Part shown: positions 35,788 to 47,155 of the stretch, piece by piece | How positions within the stretch are numbered: the stretch's first letter is position 1 | How the letters are laid out: each line of letters opens with the position of its first letter | Source of the DNA: Punica granatum | Lineage: Eukaryota > Streptophyta > Magnoliopsida > Myrtales > Lythraceae | DNA: 64,000 bases | Assembly (NCBI RefSeq): GCF_007655135.1 | Contig: NC_045127.1 | Span: forward strand, 23,044,199-23,108,198 | Direction: 5' to 3' | Position numbers and translations under genes: made by a program | Notes under the pieces: generated by a model | Told to the model about the DNA's origin: nothing | Seen by the model: the letters and a program-made list of their open reading frames with translations, nothing else | The model's database searches: none

Positions 35788-37107
35788 TTAGGGATAGTAC
35801 TTCTTGAGGGTATCTGCATTGACCGAGAGTACGTTTTTGTTCCCATCCATGTCGGTTAGGAAGATCCCGCCTCCGGAGAAGACTTCCTTGACAATGTATG
35901 GTCCGTTGTATTTATATGCGAACTTGCCTCGAGAGTCAGGACTGATGTGTAAGACCTTTTGTAGGACAAGGTCTCCGGGGCTGAACTTGTGGGGACGAAC
36001 CCTTTTGCTGAAGGCTCGGGCCATCTTTTGCTGGTAGCATTGGTCGTGGCAGAGTGCAATTAGCTGCCTCTCGTTGATGAGATTTAGCTGTTCGTAGCAC
36101 TACTTTGCCCATTTTGTTTTCTCGAGCTCAGACTTGGCAAGGACCCTCATGGATGGGATCTCGACTTCAACGGGGAGGACAACCTCCATACTATAGAACA
36201 AGGAATACGGGTTTGCCCCGGTAAAGGAGCGAATTGAGGTGCGGTACATCAAGAGATTGAACGGAAGCATCTCGTGTCAATCCTTGTAGTTCACCGTTAT
36301 TTTCTCGATAATCTTCTTGATGTTCTTGTTCGCAGCTTCCACTGCACCGTTCATTTTGGGACGGTCCTGTGAGGATTTGCAGTGTTGGATTTTGAATTGT
36401 GCACAGATCTCGTCGATGATCTTGTTGTTGAGGTTCTTGGAGTTGTTAGTTATGATGGTCCCAGGGACCCCATGCCAAGTGATGATGTCGCGCTTGAGTA
36501 ACGATGATGATCCCCACGAGAATGAACAAGTGCCTGTTAGATGTCTTGGGCGAGATAGGGCTGATCACGTCCATTCCCCACATTGAGAGGGCCACAGGGT
36601 GACCATAGGGTGCAGCTCGCTAGGTGGTGCTTTGATCTGGCTGGCCCAAGTGGTAGTGTCGGACGTGCTTGACGTAGTCAGACTCCATGTTGTGCTAGAA
36701 ATAAGCGGGGCGAGGTCCGCAGTTCCCCTCGTGCACTTCTTCCATGAGGCGCTGGGCTTCATTTTCGTCAACACAATGGAGTAGTGTTGCGTCGAAGGAA
36801 TGGTGTTAGAGTGTCTCGCTGCTTAGGAAGTAGTGTGCCGCAATTTGGGAGAGTCTTCCGATCGTGGCGATCGGCAAATGTCGGGTATTGGCTAGTTTGC
36901 AGAAAGAGTTTAATGTCTTCGTACTAAGGCTTCTTGTCAGCAACCTTGATCACATCGCAATGGGTTGGGCCCTTAGCAATCTCAATCTCGAGCGCCTCGA
37001 TGAGATCCTCCTTTGTGATGCTCACCATCGAGGCAAGTGTTGCGAGCGCATCTGTAAACTAGTTCTTGAAGTTCTCCACTAACTCCTCGATATAGTCATG
37101 GTACTGT
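35788..37107 (-). pseudogene. integrase and second RNase H remnant, second Ogre-like element
   Basis: The C-terminal part of integrase is clear (MARAFSKRVR, PGDLVLQKVLHISPDSRG, LSVNADTLKKYYP ending at 35788). Further right, the DNA parallels 4430-5795 of the first element with many small indels and stops, including the equivalents of the integrase core and zinc-binding region. It ends near 37107 inside the second RNase H. It keeps the correct frame at the integrase tail where the first element is shifted. It is not functional. Confidence 0.82.
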
Positions 37108-37846
37108 TTTTATTGATGTAATGCTTATATATGATTTAAAAGTATGAGTGAACTCAATTTTCTAAATTATGAAAAGCAATTATCTCATTTGTTCTGATAG
37201 GTGTTACGATGGTTTTGTCTTCATCTATTCTGTGTGAATATTAATGCATAGACTATGGAATGTCTACTTACTGAGTTTCAAGCTCATCCCTTAATTTTAG
37301 CATTTTAGATCAGTAGAGTTCGAGGAATCGGGATTGGGATTCAAGGGCAACTTTTTTTTTTTTTGGAGAACGTCGAAGACCCTTTTTTGAATAGAAGGTG
37401 CTTGAATGGAGTCTTAATTTTTTGTGACATTTTTGGTAGAGACTCCTTATGTAGATGTTAATAAGGTTCAAAATAGAGTCTTAAATGTACAACTATGTCC
37501 TGTATAGACGTTTTGTTGAAAGGCCTGTGTTGTTATATATCATAGTTTGCTCTGAATGGTCAAACAGATTGTATAAAGTCATTTTGTTTTAAATATAGAT
37601 TTGAGCATAAGTGTTTATTTATTTCAAAGTTTTGCATACTTTCGCAATGTCATTTGATTAGCCGTAATCGAGCCAAGGTTGAGGATTAAGCTTGGGCTTA
37701 ATCCTGGTCATGATATAAAGTCTAGGGGGCACCGCTGCAATGATTCTATCTGTTGACCCGATTCTTGATTTGGATTGGTCTAAGTGGTGGTGTAAATTTT
37801 ACACCACTCTTTGCCTATTGTACCATAGCGCCCTCATTAGGGAGCA
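37108..37846. other. unassigned AT-rich stretch
   Basis: No ORF of interest. It contains a T-run at about 37351-37364. The phrase CTACTTACTGAGTTTCAAGC near 37263 resembles text common in plant gypsy LTRs, so this may be an old LTR remnant. The support is weak. Confidence 0.3.
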
Positions 37847-38382
37847 TGTGCCACAATGCGTAGAATCAGCCCAGGCCCATAGAAGATCTAGAATATTTGG
37901 CGGAGATATCATTGTAGTAAGAGAATATATTTATTACTATTGAGTTTAGGAAGAGAATTTCATAATTTCCTATTTTGCGTTAGGAGATAATATCTTGGAT
38001 GTCAGTTTGCTTTTTATATTAGCAAGTTCCTTACTTATTAGTTTCCTATCTAAGCGTCTAGATAGTTTGTCTTGAGTCTATAATTAGGGGTTGATTCGTA
38101 TTTTAAGAGAAAGACTTGGTTGATTAATAATATTGTAGTTTGCTTTGCGCACTCTTTACGTTCTGTATCTCTCGAGTTTCCTTAGAGTGATGAACATCGT
38201 TTTTGTATCCTTGGATTGGCCTCCCAATGTGGTGATTCGGCTGCACATTCTTAGAATGATGATATCCGTATCTCTAAGATAGTGCTTCTACCCCCGACTT
38301 TCTTTCTCTAAGGTGGTGATAACTAATATTTGTTTGAAGTCTCGACACCCTTCCACATCAATCATCCCATACCATCTCGACA
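37847..38382 (+). repeat. 5' LTR of small gypsy-like element
   Basis: Matches 39127-39652 along its whole length with scattered substitutions and several small indels, including the blocks AGTTTAGGAAGAGAAT and CTCTTTACGTT. It starts TGTGCC and ends CGACA. Confidence 0.82.
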
Positions 38383-38388
38383 TAAATT

Positions 38389-38424
38389 TGGTATCACAGC
38401 CTGGTATCAATTTGGTATCAGAGC
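38389..38424 (+). other. triplicated tRNA-Met-type primer-binding site
   Basis: TGGTATCACAGC (38389), TGGTATCA (38402) and TGGTATCAGAGC (38413) follow one another a few bases after the LTR. The last is the standard complement of the initiator tRNA-Met 3' end used by many plant retrotransposons. The first copy has one change. Confidence 0.8.
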
Positions 38425-39126
38425 ATGGCTAGGAATCCTATTCGAGGGGGCATTGTAGAGAATCATTCGGAAGGTGATGCTCGTGATTTGGAGATGGCGG
38501 AGTTGTGTCGTCAGATTGAGGGGCTGCAATAGAGTCTCGAGCATTACGAAGCTTGTGGTGCTGATAACGATGAAGAGGATGGCAATCCTTTTCATTGCGG
38601 TCGTGTTTCTGAATCGAGTGACAATTCATTTACGCGTCAAGTCAACTGATGGAATCAAGATCTACCAATGAGAAGTTTTGGTTTCATGCCAGCATATCAC
38701 GTCGAGGACATATCATATGATGAAGCCGATCCAGTTTTCGATATATATCTAGATGAAGATCAAGAAGAAGTTACATAATTTGTAATTGATGATCAAGGAA
38801 AACTGACGTTCGTCGTCAATAAATCCGCATTAATGGATATTGGAGGTGATAAACTTTTTCATTATTTAATTGCCAAAGTTGGTTGAAGTGCACGTGACTC
38901 GATCAAGAAAGCAAAGATTCAATGAAAGTGTTCATTGGCTAAGAGATGTGTGGAATTTTATGTACGAAGAATTAGAGAAAGAGTTCGCAAAGATAAGAAG
39001 GCATTTAAGTGGCAAGCAAGAAAGTAGTAGAAGCGTATTAATCTCTCTATTCGATAAGATCAAGATAAGATCAACGAAACCTCGAGGTCGAGTCTTTTCC
39101 AACAAGGGGAGTATGACGCGGGAGAA
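38425..39126 (+). pseudogene. gag start and pol tail remnants of the small gypsy-like element
   Basis: The ATG at 38425 opens a reading frame with EMAELCRQIEGLQ, a TAG near 38529, and an acidic stretch (GADNDEEDGNPF) typical of gypsy gag N-termini. Further on are patches of coding-like sequence (DDQGKLTFVVNKSA) and a basic C-terminal tail. Most of gag and pol has been lost. Confidence 0.6.
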
Positions 39127-39652
39127 TGTGCCACAATGCGTTGGATCAACCCAAGCTTGACAAATATCTGCAATATTTAGTGGAGATATCATTGTAGAAA
39201 GGGAATATATTCATTACTATTGAGTTTAGGAAGAGAATCATAGTTTCCTATTTTGCGTTAGGAGAGAGTATCTTAGATGTCAGTTTTCTTTTTACATTAG
39301 GAAGTTCCTTATTATTTTTCTATCCAACCGTCTAGATAGTTTGTCCTAAATGGGGATTTATTCATATTGTAAGAGAAAGACTTGTTTGATTAATAATATT
39401 GAAGTTTGATTTGTGCACTCTTTACGTTTTGTATCTCTCCAGTTTCCCTAGAGTGGTGAACATCGTTTTTGTATCCTTGAATTAGTCTCCCAAAGTGGTG
39501 ATTCGGCTACACGATTCTTAGAGTGGTGATATTTGTATCTCTGTGATAATGTTTCTACCCCGACTTTCTCTCTATAAGGTGGTGATATCTATATCCTTAG
39601 AGTTTGAAATCTCGACACTCTTTCACATTGATCATCCCATACCATCCCGACA
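39127..39652 (+). repeat. 3' LTR of small gypsy-like element
   Basis: Second copy of the 37847-38382 repeat, preceded by a G-rich AACAAGGGGAGTATGACGCG that may include a degenerate PPT. Confidence 0.8.
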
Positions 39653-39915
39653 TCACGCCCACCTTATTTAAAAGATTTACTTCGCCAAGATCAATTTGAC
39701 ATTAAATTGAGTGTGCATCTCAGATGATGAACTCAGGGACAACGATTTGCCGGCTATTAGTTTCAAGTTTCATCCCTAAGCTGAGATGATTGGACTCGCA
39801 AGTCTAGCGAACGAAATTTTCGAGCTCTTACTTACAGTCTAATGGCGTGCCCTTACTTTTGTTATAAACAATTTTGGTATCGCAAGATCAACAAACCAAT
39901 TAGGGAATTTTTTTT
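39653..39915. other. unassigned stretch
   Basis: AT-rich DNA without a usable ORF, RNA gene or recognised repeat on either strand. Confidence 0.3.
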
Positions 39916-40170
39916 CAGTATGCATCCCGGTATTTGAAAGCCCAATGGATCCCGACTAATCTAATTCGATCCCGAGTCAGCCTGTTAAGGGGTAAAAACT
40001 CTCTCCGTGTAAATTTTCTTCATTCAAAAGACTCGAATCCGAGACTTTGCTTTATTATAAGGGGAGCACAACATATTTGCACGTTGATCAAATTGGTTGT
40101 CTTTAATATAAGAGCAACATGCCTAAACAAGCCACAGAGTGTGGCTCTGGTACAACAATATGCAGGACGT
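39916..40170 (-). repeat. SINE-like repeat, copy 1
   Basis: Read on the minus strand, CTCGGATTCGAGTC, followed by TCGAATTAGATTAGTCGG after an intervening block, parallels the plus-strand repeat at about 46540-46700. The first motif resembles a Pol III B box. The head is too diverged to show an A box. The family is judged from two copies in this window only. Confidence 0.45.
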
Positions 40171-40575
40171 ATCAATTAATCAATGCATAAAAGCAGCGTA
40201 CTGACCTCCTCGACATTGCTCAGATTGTAGTGTTTGCTCGGTCTTCCCCGATCTATCACAAACATGCTGCACGTGCAGCTAAAAGAAAGCAAAAGCAGAG
40301 CGGATTTTCTAGCTCCTAATTCCTCTGGGGTACTTCTATATAAATGCACGAGTCTATTCGTAGGCAGAAGCAAGAAGATCTTGGCGTCAAATCTTCCTGA
40401 TATATCCTCCAATATAAAGGAAGCAATATCCTTATCCACAAGGTACAAAATATCTCGCTTCAAATATGAAAATATCCTGGGATCAGATATCCAAAGAAGA
40501 TTTTGATTACTCGTTATTTTTTCCAAGTCTGCTTAACCTGAATTTTGAAAACATAATAGAACCCGACTATTCTTG
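40171..40575. other. unassigned stretch with TATA-like motif
   Basis: A 116-codon minus-strand ORF (40176-40526) has no recognised similarity and is probably chance. CTATATAAATGCACG near 40337 looks like a plus-strand TATA box, but no gene follows it. Confidence 0.3.
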
Positions 40576-41159
40576 TGTAAAATTCTCACTTGGACCTACA
40601 CAAACTTGAGCCCATCTGCAACCCAAAAGTTTAAACTGATAGGTTGCTGGACCTAATTCTCATATAAACTTGTGGTTTCTTTCTCAATTTTTCCATGTGG
40701 GATAATGTATCTCAACACCCGCCCTCACGTGGCAATATGTGGTCCAACACATGCCACGTGCCCTTAAACACCCGCTCTTAATAACTGACCACGAGCTGGA
40801 CGTCCTTTTCCGTGCTCGTGTAAGGGGAACAAATATCAAACTAGTATCGAGCTTCACATTCGGGCCTAATTAGAGGTGCACCTTTAGCTACCTCGAAATT
40901 GGACCGGACCACTCTCGGGCCTGATTAACATGAAGCGCACTTTTGGCTGTCTCGAAATAGAATCTGGCATGGTGTGAGCCCACACGAGCGCGCGGAAGCA
41001 TAACCCGTTCTGATACCATGTAAAATTCTCACTTAGGCATACACAAACTTGAGCCCATCTGTAACCCAAAAGTTTAAGCTGATAGGTTGCTGGACTCAAG
41101 CCTCATATAAACTTGTGGTTTCTTTCTCAATTTTTTCATATGGATAACGTATCTCAACA
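40576..41159 (-). mobile_element. TRIM (terminal-repeat retrotransposon in miniature)
   Basis: Direct repeats 40576-40717 (142 bp) and 41019-41159 (141 bp), about 90% alike, begin TGTTGAGATA and end TTTTACA on the minus strand. Directly inside the right repeat is TGGTATCAGAACGGG (41004-41018), a tRNA-Met-type PBS touching the LTR. Directly before the left repeat, on the minus strand, is GTGAGGGCGGG, a PPT. Flanks TCTTG and TATTG fit a 5-bp target duplication with one change. The 301-bp interior has no coding capacity. The LTR lacks a 5S-like region, so it is not Cassandra. Confidence 0.9.
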
Positions 41160-41884
41160 TATTGTTTCGAGCTGTGATTGACTTGTACAGTTAATTTTTA
41201 TTAGGTATATAAATTGTAACTCTTACCCTGAGATCACCTGTGTTCTTCCTTCATAGCGATTGCAGAGATGAAGACGACACGGGCACATTAGACATAAGAG
41301 GGAATAATTAAAAATTACAGCATTATTGCAGAAATTTTTCTGCCCGATGGGATTGTTTCTCTATACTGAAATGAAATCCTTGTTAAACAGCCATCGACAT
41401 CGTTCCTCCCGTAGAGTGTGCATTTGACCACGTTGCATGACCTTGGCCATGGATTTCCTTTCAAACCTTGTTTTTTCTTTCGGTGATTATGAATAAAATT
41501 GTGACACATTTTGATAGTAGCACAAATCAGTAGGCAGTAATGAAATTGGATCAACCAATCAAAATAATTGCATTTTGTATGATTGATTCCATTCCGTTTC
41601 GTTCTTTTTTTTTTATCTATTAATTCATGGCTACCAAACACGACCCTTATCATTAGAGAAGAAACCCACAAAAGCGTGAGCTTTGGAATGGTCTGAAGGG
41701 ATTAAACGTCACTGAGAAATACGTAACATATATTATCACATTAACATAGTGAATAAGTTACTAAGTAGCATTTTTTGAAGCAGCTGTCTAATGGAAATAA
41801 CACAATCAAAAACTGGCGGATCTATATCGGTGAAATAACCCCCTTTCGTTTCTAACAAAACTGATCCTCCAGCAAACCCTCTTT
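41160..41884. other. intergenic and 3' flank of the La gene
   Basis: The last part, next to 41885, is the La 3' UTR and downstream region by position. No coding ORF or repeat is recognised here. A clear polyadenylation signal cannot be fixed. Confidence 0.4.
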
Positions 41885-44090
41885 TCATTCGGAAACCTTT
41901 TGGGTTTTATCTGGGCGGCCGGATCCAAAGTCATTTTCCCTTGAGCGAGAGCGTCTTCCACCTCTGAAATGTTTCCCACCCCTATGGACAAGAAAATTAC
42001 ATGGCTCTGTAAGATCGATATAGAACTATAAAGCAACATATATGACTGAGAACTATCCTCATGAAATATAATTAAGCCACAAAAGGGAAAGTTCATGCCC
42101 ACCTTCCACGGTTACCCCTGTTATCTCGGGGCTTATCTTTGTTACCACGGAATTTAGCCCAATACTCCTTTTCAGCCTCGCCTGCCGCACGATATCGTAA
42201 GAATAGGTAATTATATGGCAGAAAAGCCAATTAAGGTGAACTTTCAGGTAGGACCACCGTCGGCCCCCCATTAATATACTATCCACAAAATTAGTCTACA
42301 AATGTAAAACCCTGAACAAGTAAACACGATAGCAGTATAATGCAAGGAGCTTTTATCAGACTAACTGGAAGGCAAAGGATGCTCGAGTAACCTCATAAAC
42401 TCACTTTTTCCATATGAAACCCGTAACTTACTTTTTGCAACTAAGTATAGCAGAAGAAAATGCACCAATTCAAATTGCAAAGAACATGTATATAGTCGAG
42501 ACAAGAAAATCCACTGAGACCTGTAACTACCTCTTGAACTTCTTTTCAAATAAGATCGTCATAGGAGAGAGAGCATGACAGCGAAGCAGGTAAAAACAGA
42601 ATGTCAAAGTTCACAACAGCCTACCTGTCACAGGTTCCAAAGTGAGAATGAAATTCTTCACAGACAGTCCACCTTCCTCAGCAAGAACAGCAGCAGCACG
42701 AGCTTTCTGAGCTGCTTCAGGTTCCTCAAACCTAATGTAACCAGACTTCTCTCCCATCTTGAAGTCAACAAACTTGGAAAATCCACGGAAAAAAAAGAAT
42801 CAGTTAGGTAGAAACATAGAATAAGTCCATTGCCTCTCTCACAAAGACAGGCATCTTCTAAAACATAACGTTCATGAACAAAGCAACCAGCACATCTTCC
42901 TTATAAGGTTAACTTGAGCCAGAAAATATTTGCATTTGCTTTTGCATAAAGGGACCAGAGCCATTGAAAATTCAATTTTTAAGTAATAAAAATAAAAAAT
43001 AACAATATTTAAGTACCTTAACAGTTCCAAACTTGTTAAAAAGAGTCTTCAAATCTTCACGCAATACAACATTCTGGTCGTTCTTGTAGTCAGATGCAGT
43101 TAATTTACGTTCTTTGTCCTCGTTATAGGGAACTTCGGAAGACTTCTCTTCCTGCTCACTCTCTGCATCATTACGATCTGAACCAATATTTCCGTCAACA
43201 TTTTCTTCGTTTTCCTGGTCAGTAACTTTATCAGAAACTTCTGATTCTTTGTTATCTTTCCTTTCATTTATCTTCTTTGAGAGTTTTTCTTCTCCATCAG
43301 CCTTTAAAGCACTTGAGTCAGCATTTGCTTGCTCTTGATTACTATTCCCTTCAGCCAAAGCTCTTTCTTCCTTGCTCTTTAAAGTAAACGCAACAATTAA
43401 GCCCTTGGGGTAGCTGTGAAATTTGAAAGCAAATATTATCATGAAATTCATACATCGTTGTATAAGAGAAGCACTACAACCAAATGTGAACTTATACATC
43501 CAGCATTAAAGTCTTACTCTGGTTCAGGACTGGAATTCTTGCTATTTGAACCCCTTCGGGTATTCTGAAACTCTTCTATCTTTTGCGCTCTTTCAGCATC
43601 AAACTCCTTCCTAAATGAGTATAGAAAGTTAAAACCAGGACACAAGTTATCCTCCCTCTTAGATGCAAAGACATAACCTACTTGCCTTGGTTGATCACGC
43701 AACAATATCACTCATCGAAATTTAACCCAATAAAGGATCTGTCATGCATAGAATTATTATTCACAAATTTCCCGTTGAATGGCACCAATCTCATCAATTA
43801 AGTAATTTTAACTATGGGATAACAACATTAGTTTCCTATATTAGGCTTCTACTCTTATGGACCTGAAATAGATAGAATTTAGTAAACTATCATAGCACCA
43901 ATGCTACATTTCACTTAGCATGCTGGGCAGATATATTGACTGGGTTAGGCTCCAAACTCTGCAGATCAATTCATTTTCATTTTGACAATCCCTTGAACAG
44001 TTAACTGAATGAATTTAGGAATAGATAACAGGAAAAAAATTTTCTTTTTTTAAATTTTGTAAGTCCGTTTTATCCTCCTCAACACCCCCG

Positions 44091-44125
<35 letters not shown>

Positions 44126-45814
44126 GTGATAATGGGCTGAATCTCACTAGATTGTGGCAGCAAGGGCACTCTGTAGCACAAAAGTATTTAAATGACAAAA
44201 GAAAGGAAAATATGTCGACAGGATCGGGGATTCAATTGAAGCAGATTCAATTCAGTTTCAGTTTTACACGAAAATGCATTGAATAATTGAATGACAGGAA
44301 AAAAAATAGAGAAATAGATGGACAGCATAAAAATATTTGAATGACAAAAGAGAAAAGCTTACTTTGGTTTTAGTTCCAATTGAACACCTCCATAAGCTAA
44401 ACTCTGACTCAAAATCTTCTCAGTTTCTTCCTGAGTTGAAAATTCGACCAAAGCAGTGCCACAGAATAATCTTTTGTCCCCGACATGGCGAGGTAGCCTC
44501 ACACTATTAATCTGGAATAAACCATCTCCAGATTTTGAGAGAGAACATAGCATTATTCAAAGAAACACAACCATCAAATGATAAAGAGGATGGAATTAGA
44601 ATTACTGGGTAACAAGACTTATTGGTTCCATCCCCTCCCCTCCCAGCCCCCTCCCCCAACGACACCACCCAAACCCCAGGACTTGCCCAATAGATGGAAT
44701 GGAAAAGTAGTAACATTGTGAACTAGACACGAGTATCAAACATACTAGTCAAACCCACACCTTTTTAAGCCTTTTATAATCTCTGTGTTCAGGGCAATCA
44801 ACTAAGAAGTAAAGCAATCACAAACTGTCAGCAATTACAAAAAGATGATATCTTATAAAGCAGTCAACACCTTTGCGAATTGAGCGAAAAATGATTCCAC
44901 ATCTTCCAGCTTCATATCATACTCGAGTGGTGATGCAGCAATTGTCCTTACATCCACCTGCTCGATCACCTCTTCAGCCTTTGACAGCTCAGTTACCCTA
45001 CCGACTTTCTTCCCTGAAAATGAGGGAAAAGAAGGGTCTGTAACTAAACCATGACCAGCATAAAAATGCTACATCCTCTTTCAATAAGCAATGTCATGAG
45101 ATTCATGTCACAACCACAGGGATTTCATATAGCCTAAGTGCCTCAAAGCCACTTGCTTTATCACGTAACAAGAACTATCATAGAATCATACACTCATATT
45201 TATAATCTATCTTCAACTCACCATCTTCGGAAATTTTAAGAGAAGTGGACTTCCTAAGCACAACGGCAACTGCCAGAACCGTATCCTCAGGGACCTCTTC
45301 AGGCTTCAAGTTCCCCAAACCAAGGTGTTTTCTCATACGGGTGAATGAACAAATTAACGCCAAGCTAACCACTATGACACAGTTAAGCTCAACATATAAC
45401 AGGTGAAAGAAAAATCATCGTAAAAAATTATTCCCGCACGCATACACTACTTCATAATAGTACGGCAATACTTGAATCAAACATGGCCATCACGAACAAT
45501 GCACCGAAACATCTCTTGGAAGAGTGAAGGTTTTGGCTTTAAGTCAGAAACCTGGAGAACCCCTACTCGGTTAAGCAAAAAAGGATACTTCCATATTCAC
45601 TCTCACTGATCGTTTTCTTGAGGAAGTTGTCCCTCGGGAGGTTGCTGTCGCAGAAATAAAACTCCACCTGCGAGTCAATCATCGACCGACAAATTCAGAG
45701 AAGCCCGAACATTCAACAAGAAAGGGAAGGACACGGGAGAACAAGAAGGGCAGATTTGAGGACCTGACGGAGCACTTTCTTCGACGTTTCCTCGTCAAGC
45801 GAAGGCGCGGCCAT
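41885..45814 (-). CDS. LA1: La protein (La-motif/RRM RNA-binding protein), 10 exons, 461 aa
   Basis: Coding exons: 45814-45764, 45667-45589, 45371-45222, 45013-44871, 44511-44363, 43610-43518, 43413-43017, 42772-42625, 42181-42103 and 41981-41885. Every intron is GT-AG and the sum is 1386 bp, exactly 462 codons. The protein begins MAAPSLDEETSKKV; the La motif follows at about 8-95 (FYFCDSNLPRDNFLKK at 20-35). RRM1 is near 113-190 (RNP-like GTALVEF at 159-165). A second, atypical RRM starts near 226 (GLIVAFTLKS), is interrupted by an acidic, Glu/Lys/Asp-rich insert (about 236-325) and resumes with FGTVKFVDFK and SGYIRFEEPEAA. The tail is RGG/SR-like (GGKHFRGGRRSRSRE). La proteins bind the 3' oligo-U of new Pol III transcripts in the nucleus and aid tRNA and small-RNA maturation. 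The length fits plant La1 and no lesions are seen. Orthology to LA1 rather than a paralogue is inferred. Confidence 0.94.
44091..44123 (+). repeat. 33-bp uninterrupted C tract in La intron 5
   Basis: All 33 bases are C on the plus strand, just after ACACCCCCG, inside the intron between exons 5 and 6. The La pre-mRNA would therefore carry G33. The length may be inexact because assemblers handle such runs badly. Confidence 0.95.
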
Positions 45815-45897
45815 TACTGCGATCCGAAGCTCGTCAGAGTTGATGCTCGTGGAGAGTTTAGTACAGGGAAGGAAAGGATTTTGAGCAGAGGGGTTAT

Positions 45898-45906
45898 TAG
45901 GGTTTA
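45898..45906 (-). promoter_or_regulatory. telo-box in the La 5' region
   Basis: The minus strand reads AAACCCTAA about 85 bp upstream of the La start codon. This motif is frequent near the transcription start of plant genes for ribosomal proteins and RNA-processing factors. An A/T-rich TTATTTATTAATAA lies about 60 bp further upstream and may act as a TATA region. Confidence 0.6.
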
Positions 45907-46535
45907 AGTGAGGGAGCGAGGGAGGAAGGAAGGGGATTTTTTCCAAAGGGTTATTAATAAATAATGATAATTTTATTCTGCTCCCCATAGTTTGCACATA
46001 GTCTCAATTCCATCCTACACTTTGAGCTGCGCCGATGCGCTCCGTGCAGTTTGTGAAATTTTCTCGACTAGTCTACCCAACCTGTAGGCGCCACAGAATT
46101 GATGAATTGGATTCACTCACTAGTTCAGGCACTCATGTCATTTTATCGGAAAAAAATTTGAAAGATCAAGTTTGCTCCTATCAATTAGGATGGGTTTTAA
46201 AATGTACGCGTTTCATGAGGCTACACGATCTTCATATGAGTTCAATGAATCAACCAATCAGCAATTCCAACGTTTACCAGAAAAAAAATAATGAATCGAT
46301 CTATAAATATCAAGAGTTTAATTATCTGGAAAACTTATGATAATTGCACAAACTACATGGCCATTTTTAAGAAGACTCAACCTACAGGATTTGCACTTTG
46401 AGTCTCTGTCGAAAGTATAGGGGCAATTTGAGATTAACCCATTAAAGGACAAATTGGTCGGGTTTTTTGCCTTCAAATTTCCCAATTCCATTTATTATTT
46501 AATTTTTTTAGCTTTTCAACAGCTAATTAATTTGG
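45907..46535. other. La upstream region, otherwise unassigned
   Basis: The right-hand part is AT-rich DNA with no recognised gene. The La promoter must lie within the first few hundred bases. ORFs such as 46035-46340 have no recognised similarity. Confidence 0.35.
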
Positions 46536-46539
46536 TTTT

Positions 46540-46700
46540 ATGTAACCAACCTGGCTTAGTCAGGTGGTTTAGTATTTGTTCATTAAGCAAGATTTCGGAT
46601 TCAATTATTGTGAATCAAGAAATCCATGCTATAAGAATTTTACTTCTTAGAGAGTCGACCTAACTCGGCTCGAATTAGATTAGTTGGAACTTGTTACGGA
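46540..46700 (+). repeat. SINE-like repeat, copy 2
   Basis: TGGCTTAGTCAGGTGGTTTAG resembles a tRNA-derived A box, and TTTCGGATTCAATT, about 40 bp on, resembles a B box. The body (GTCGACCTAACTCGGCTCG, ATTAGATTAGTTGG) matches copy 1 near 39940-40060 in reverse orientation. The 3' end is not defined. Confidence 0.5.
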
Positions 46701-47155
46701 CCTGTTATTCGGGTTGAATCCACGTGCAATCATCGTGCTCTCGAATAACCTGCAAAATTAGAATAAAAGAAGGTGGTTTTTTTTTTCCTTTTCGACTCTC
46801 AAGTTAACCAGGATACTCACGAGAGCAATAATACATCCCTCATAGACAATGGACATACATTGATATTTATAAATGATCATGAAGATATTCATTACCTTAT
46901 TTAATAGAATTTTCGATAAATTGCACGAATATCATACTTCTTAAATCAGGAAAGATACTCGAACTCCACATTGACCTAGGCAATCGGGCCCTCAGTGGGC
47001 TCCGCTGAGCCCAGCGGATCTTTGCCCTTTAGCGGGCTATAAAGGCCTTCATAGCCCATCAAGTGTCGAGCTCAAAACCTAGTCCCTAACACCGGCCCTA
47101 TACTCGAGCACGTGCTCCGTGTGTGCACAAGGATAAGACTGCCACTTGTCGTTAT
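46701..47155. other. unassigned stretch
   Basis: No gene is recognised. Around 46990-47012 TGGGCTCCGCTGAGCCCAGC forms a short inverted repeat. Confidence 0.3.

Larger units (their letters stand above)
37847..39652 (+). mobile_element. small internally deleted Ty3/gypsy-like LTR element
   Basis: LTRs 37847-38382 (536 bp) and 39127-39652 (526 bp) both begin TGTGCCACAATGCG and end CGACA. PBS-like sequence follows the left LTR. The internal region is only 744 bp: a gag-like start at 38425 (MARNPIRGGIVENHSE, with one TAG) and, near 38870-39115, a basic pol-end-like tail. No RT, RNase H or integrase core remains. No matching target duplication is seen (GAGCA versus TCACG), so the ends or flanks have changed. 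Confidence 0.82.

Noticed and set aside
38407..38671. Small ORFs of 62-65 codons around the small LTR element's gag
   Set aside because: The opposite strand and other frames of a gag remnant.
37842..39657. Target-site duplication for the small gypsy-like element
   Set aside because: GAGCA and TCACG do not match, so no duplication is claimed.
40576..41159. Cassandra TRIM
   Set aside because: The LTR is only about 141 bp and shows no 5S-rRNA-like region or Pol III internal control elements.
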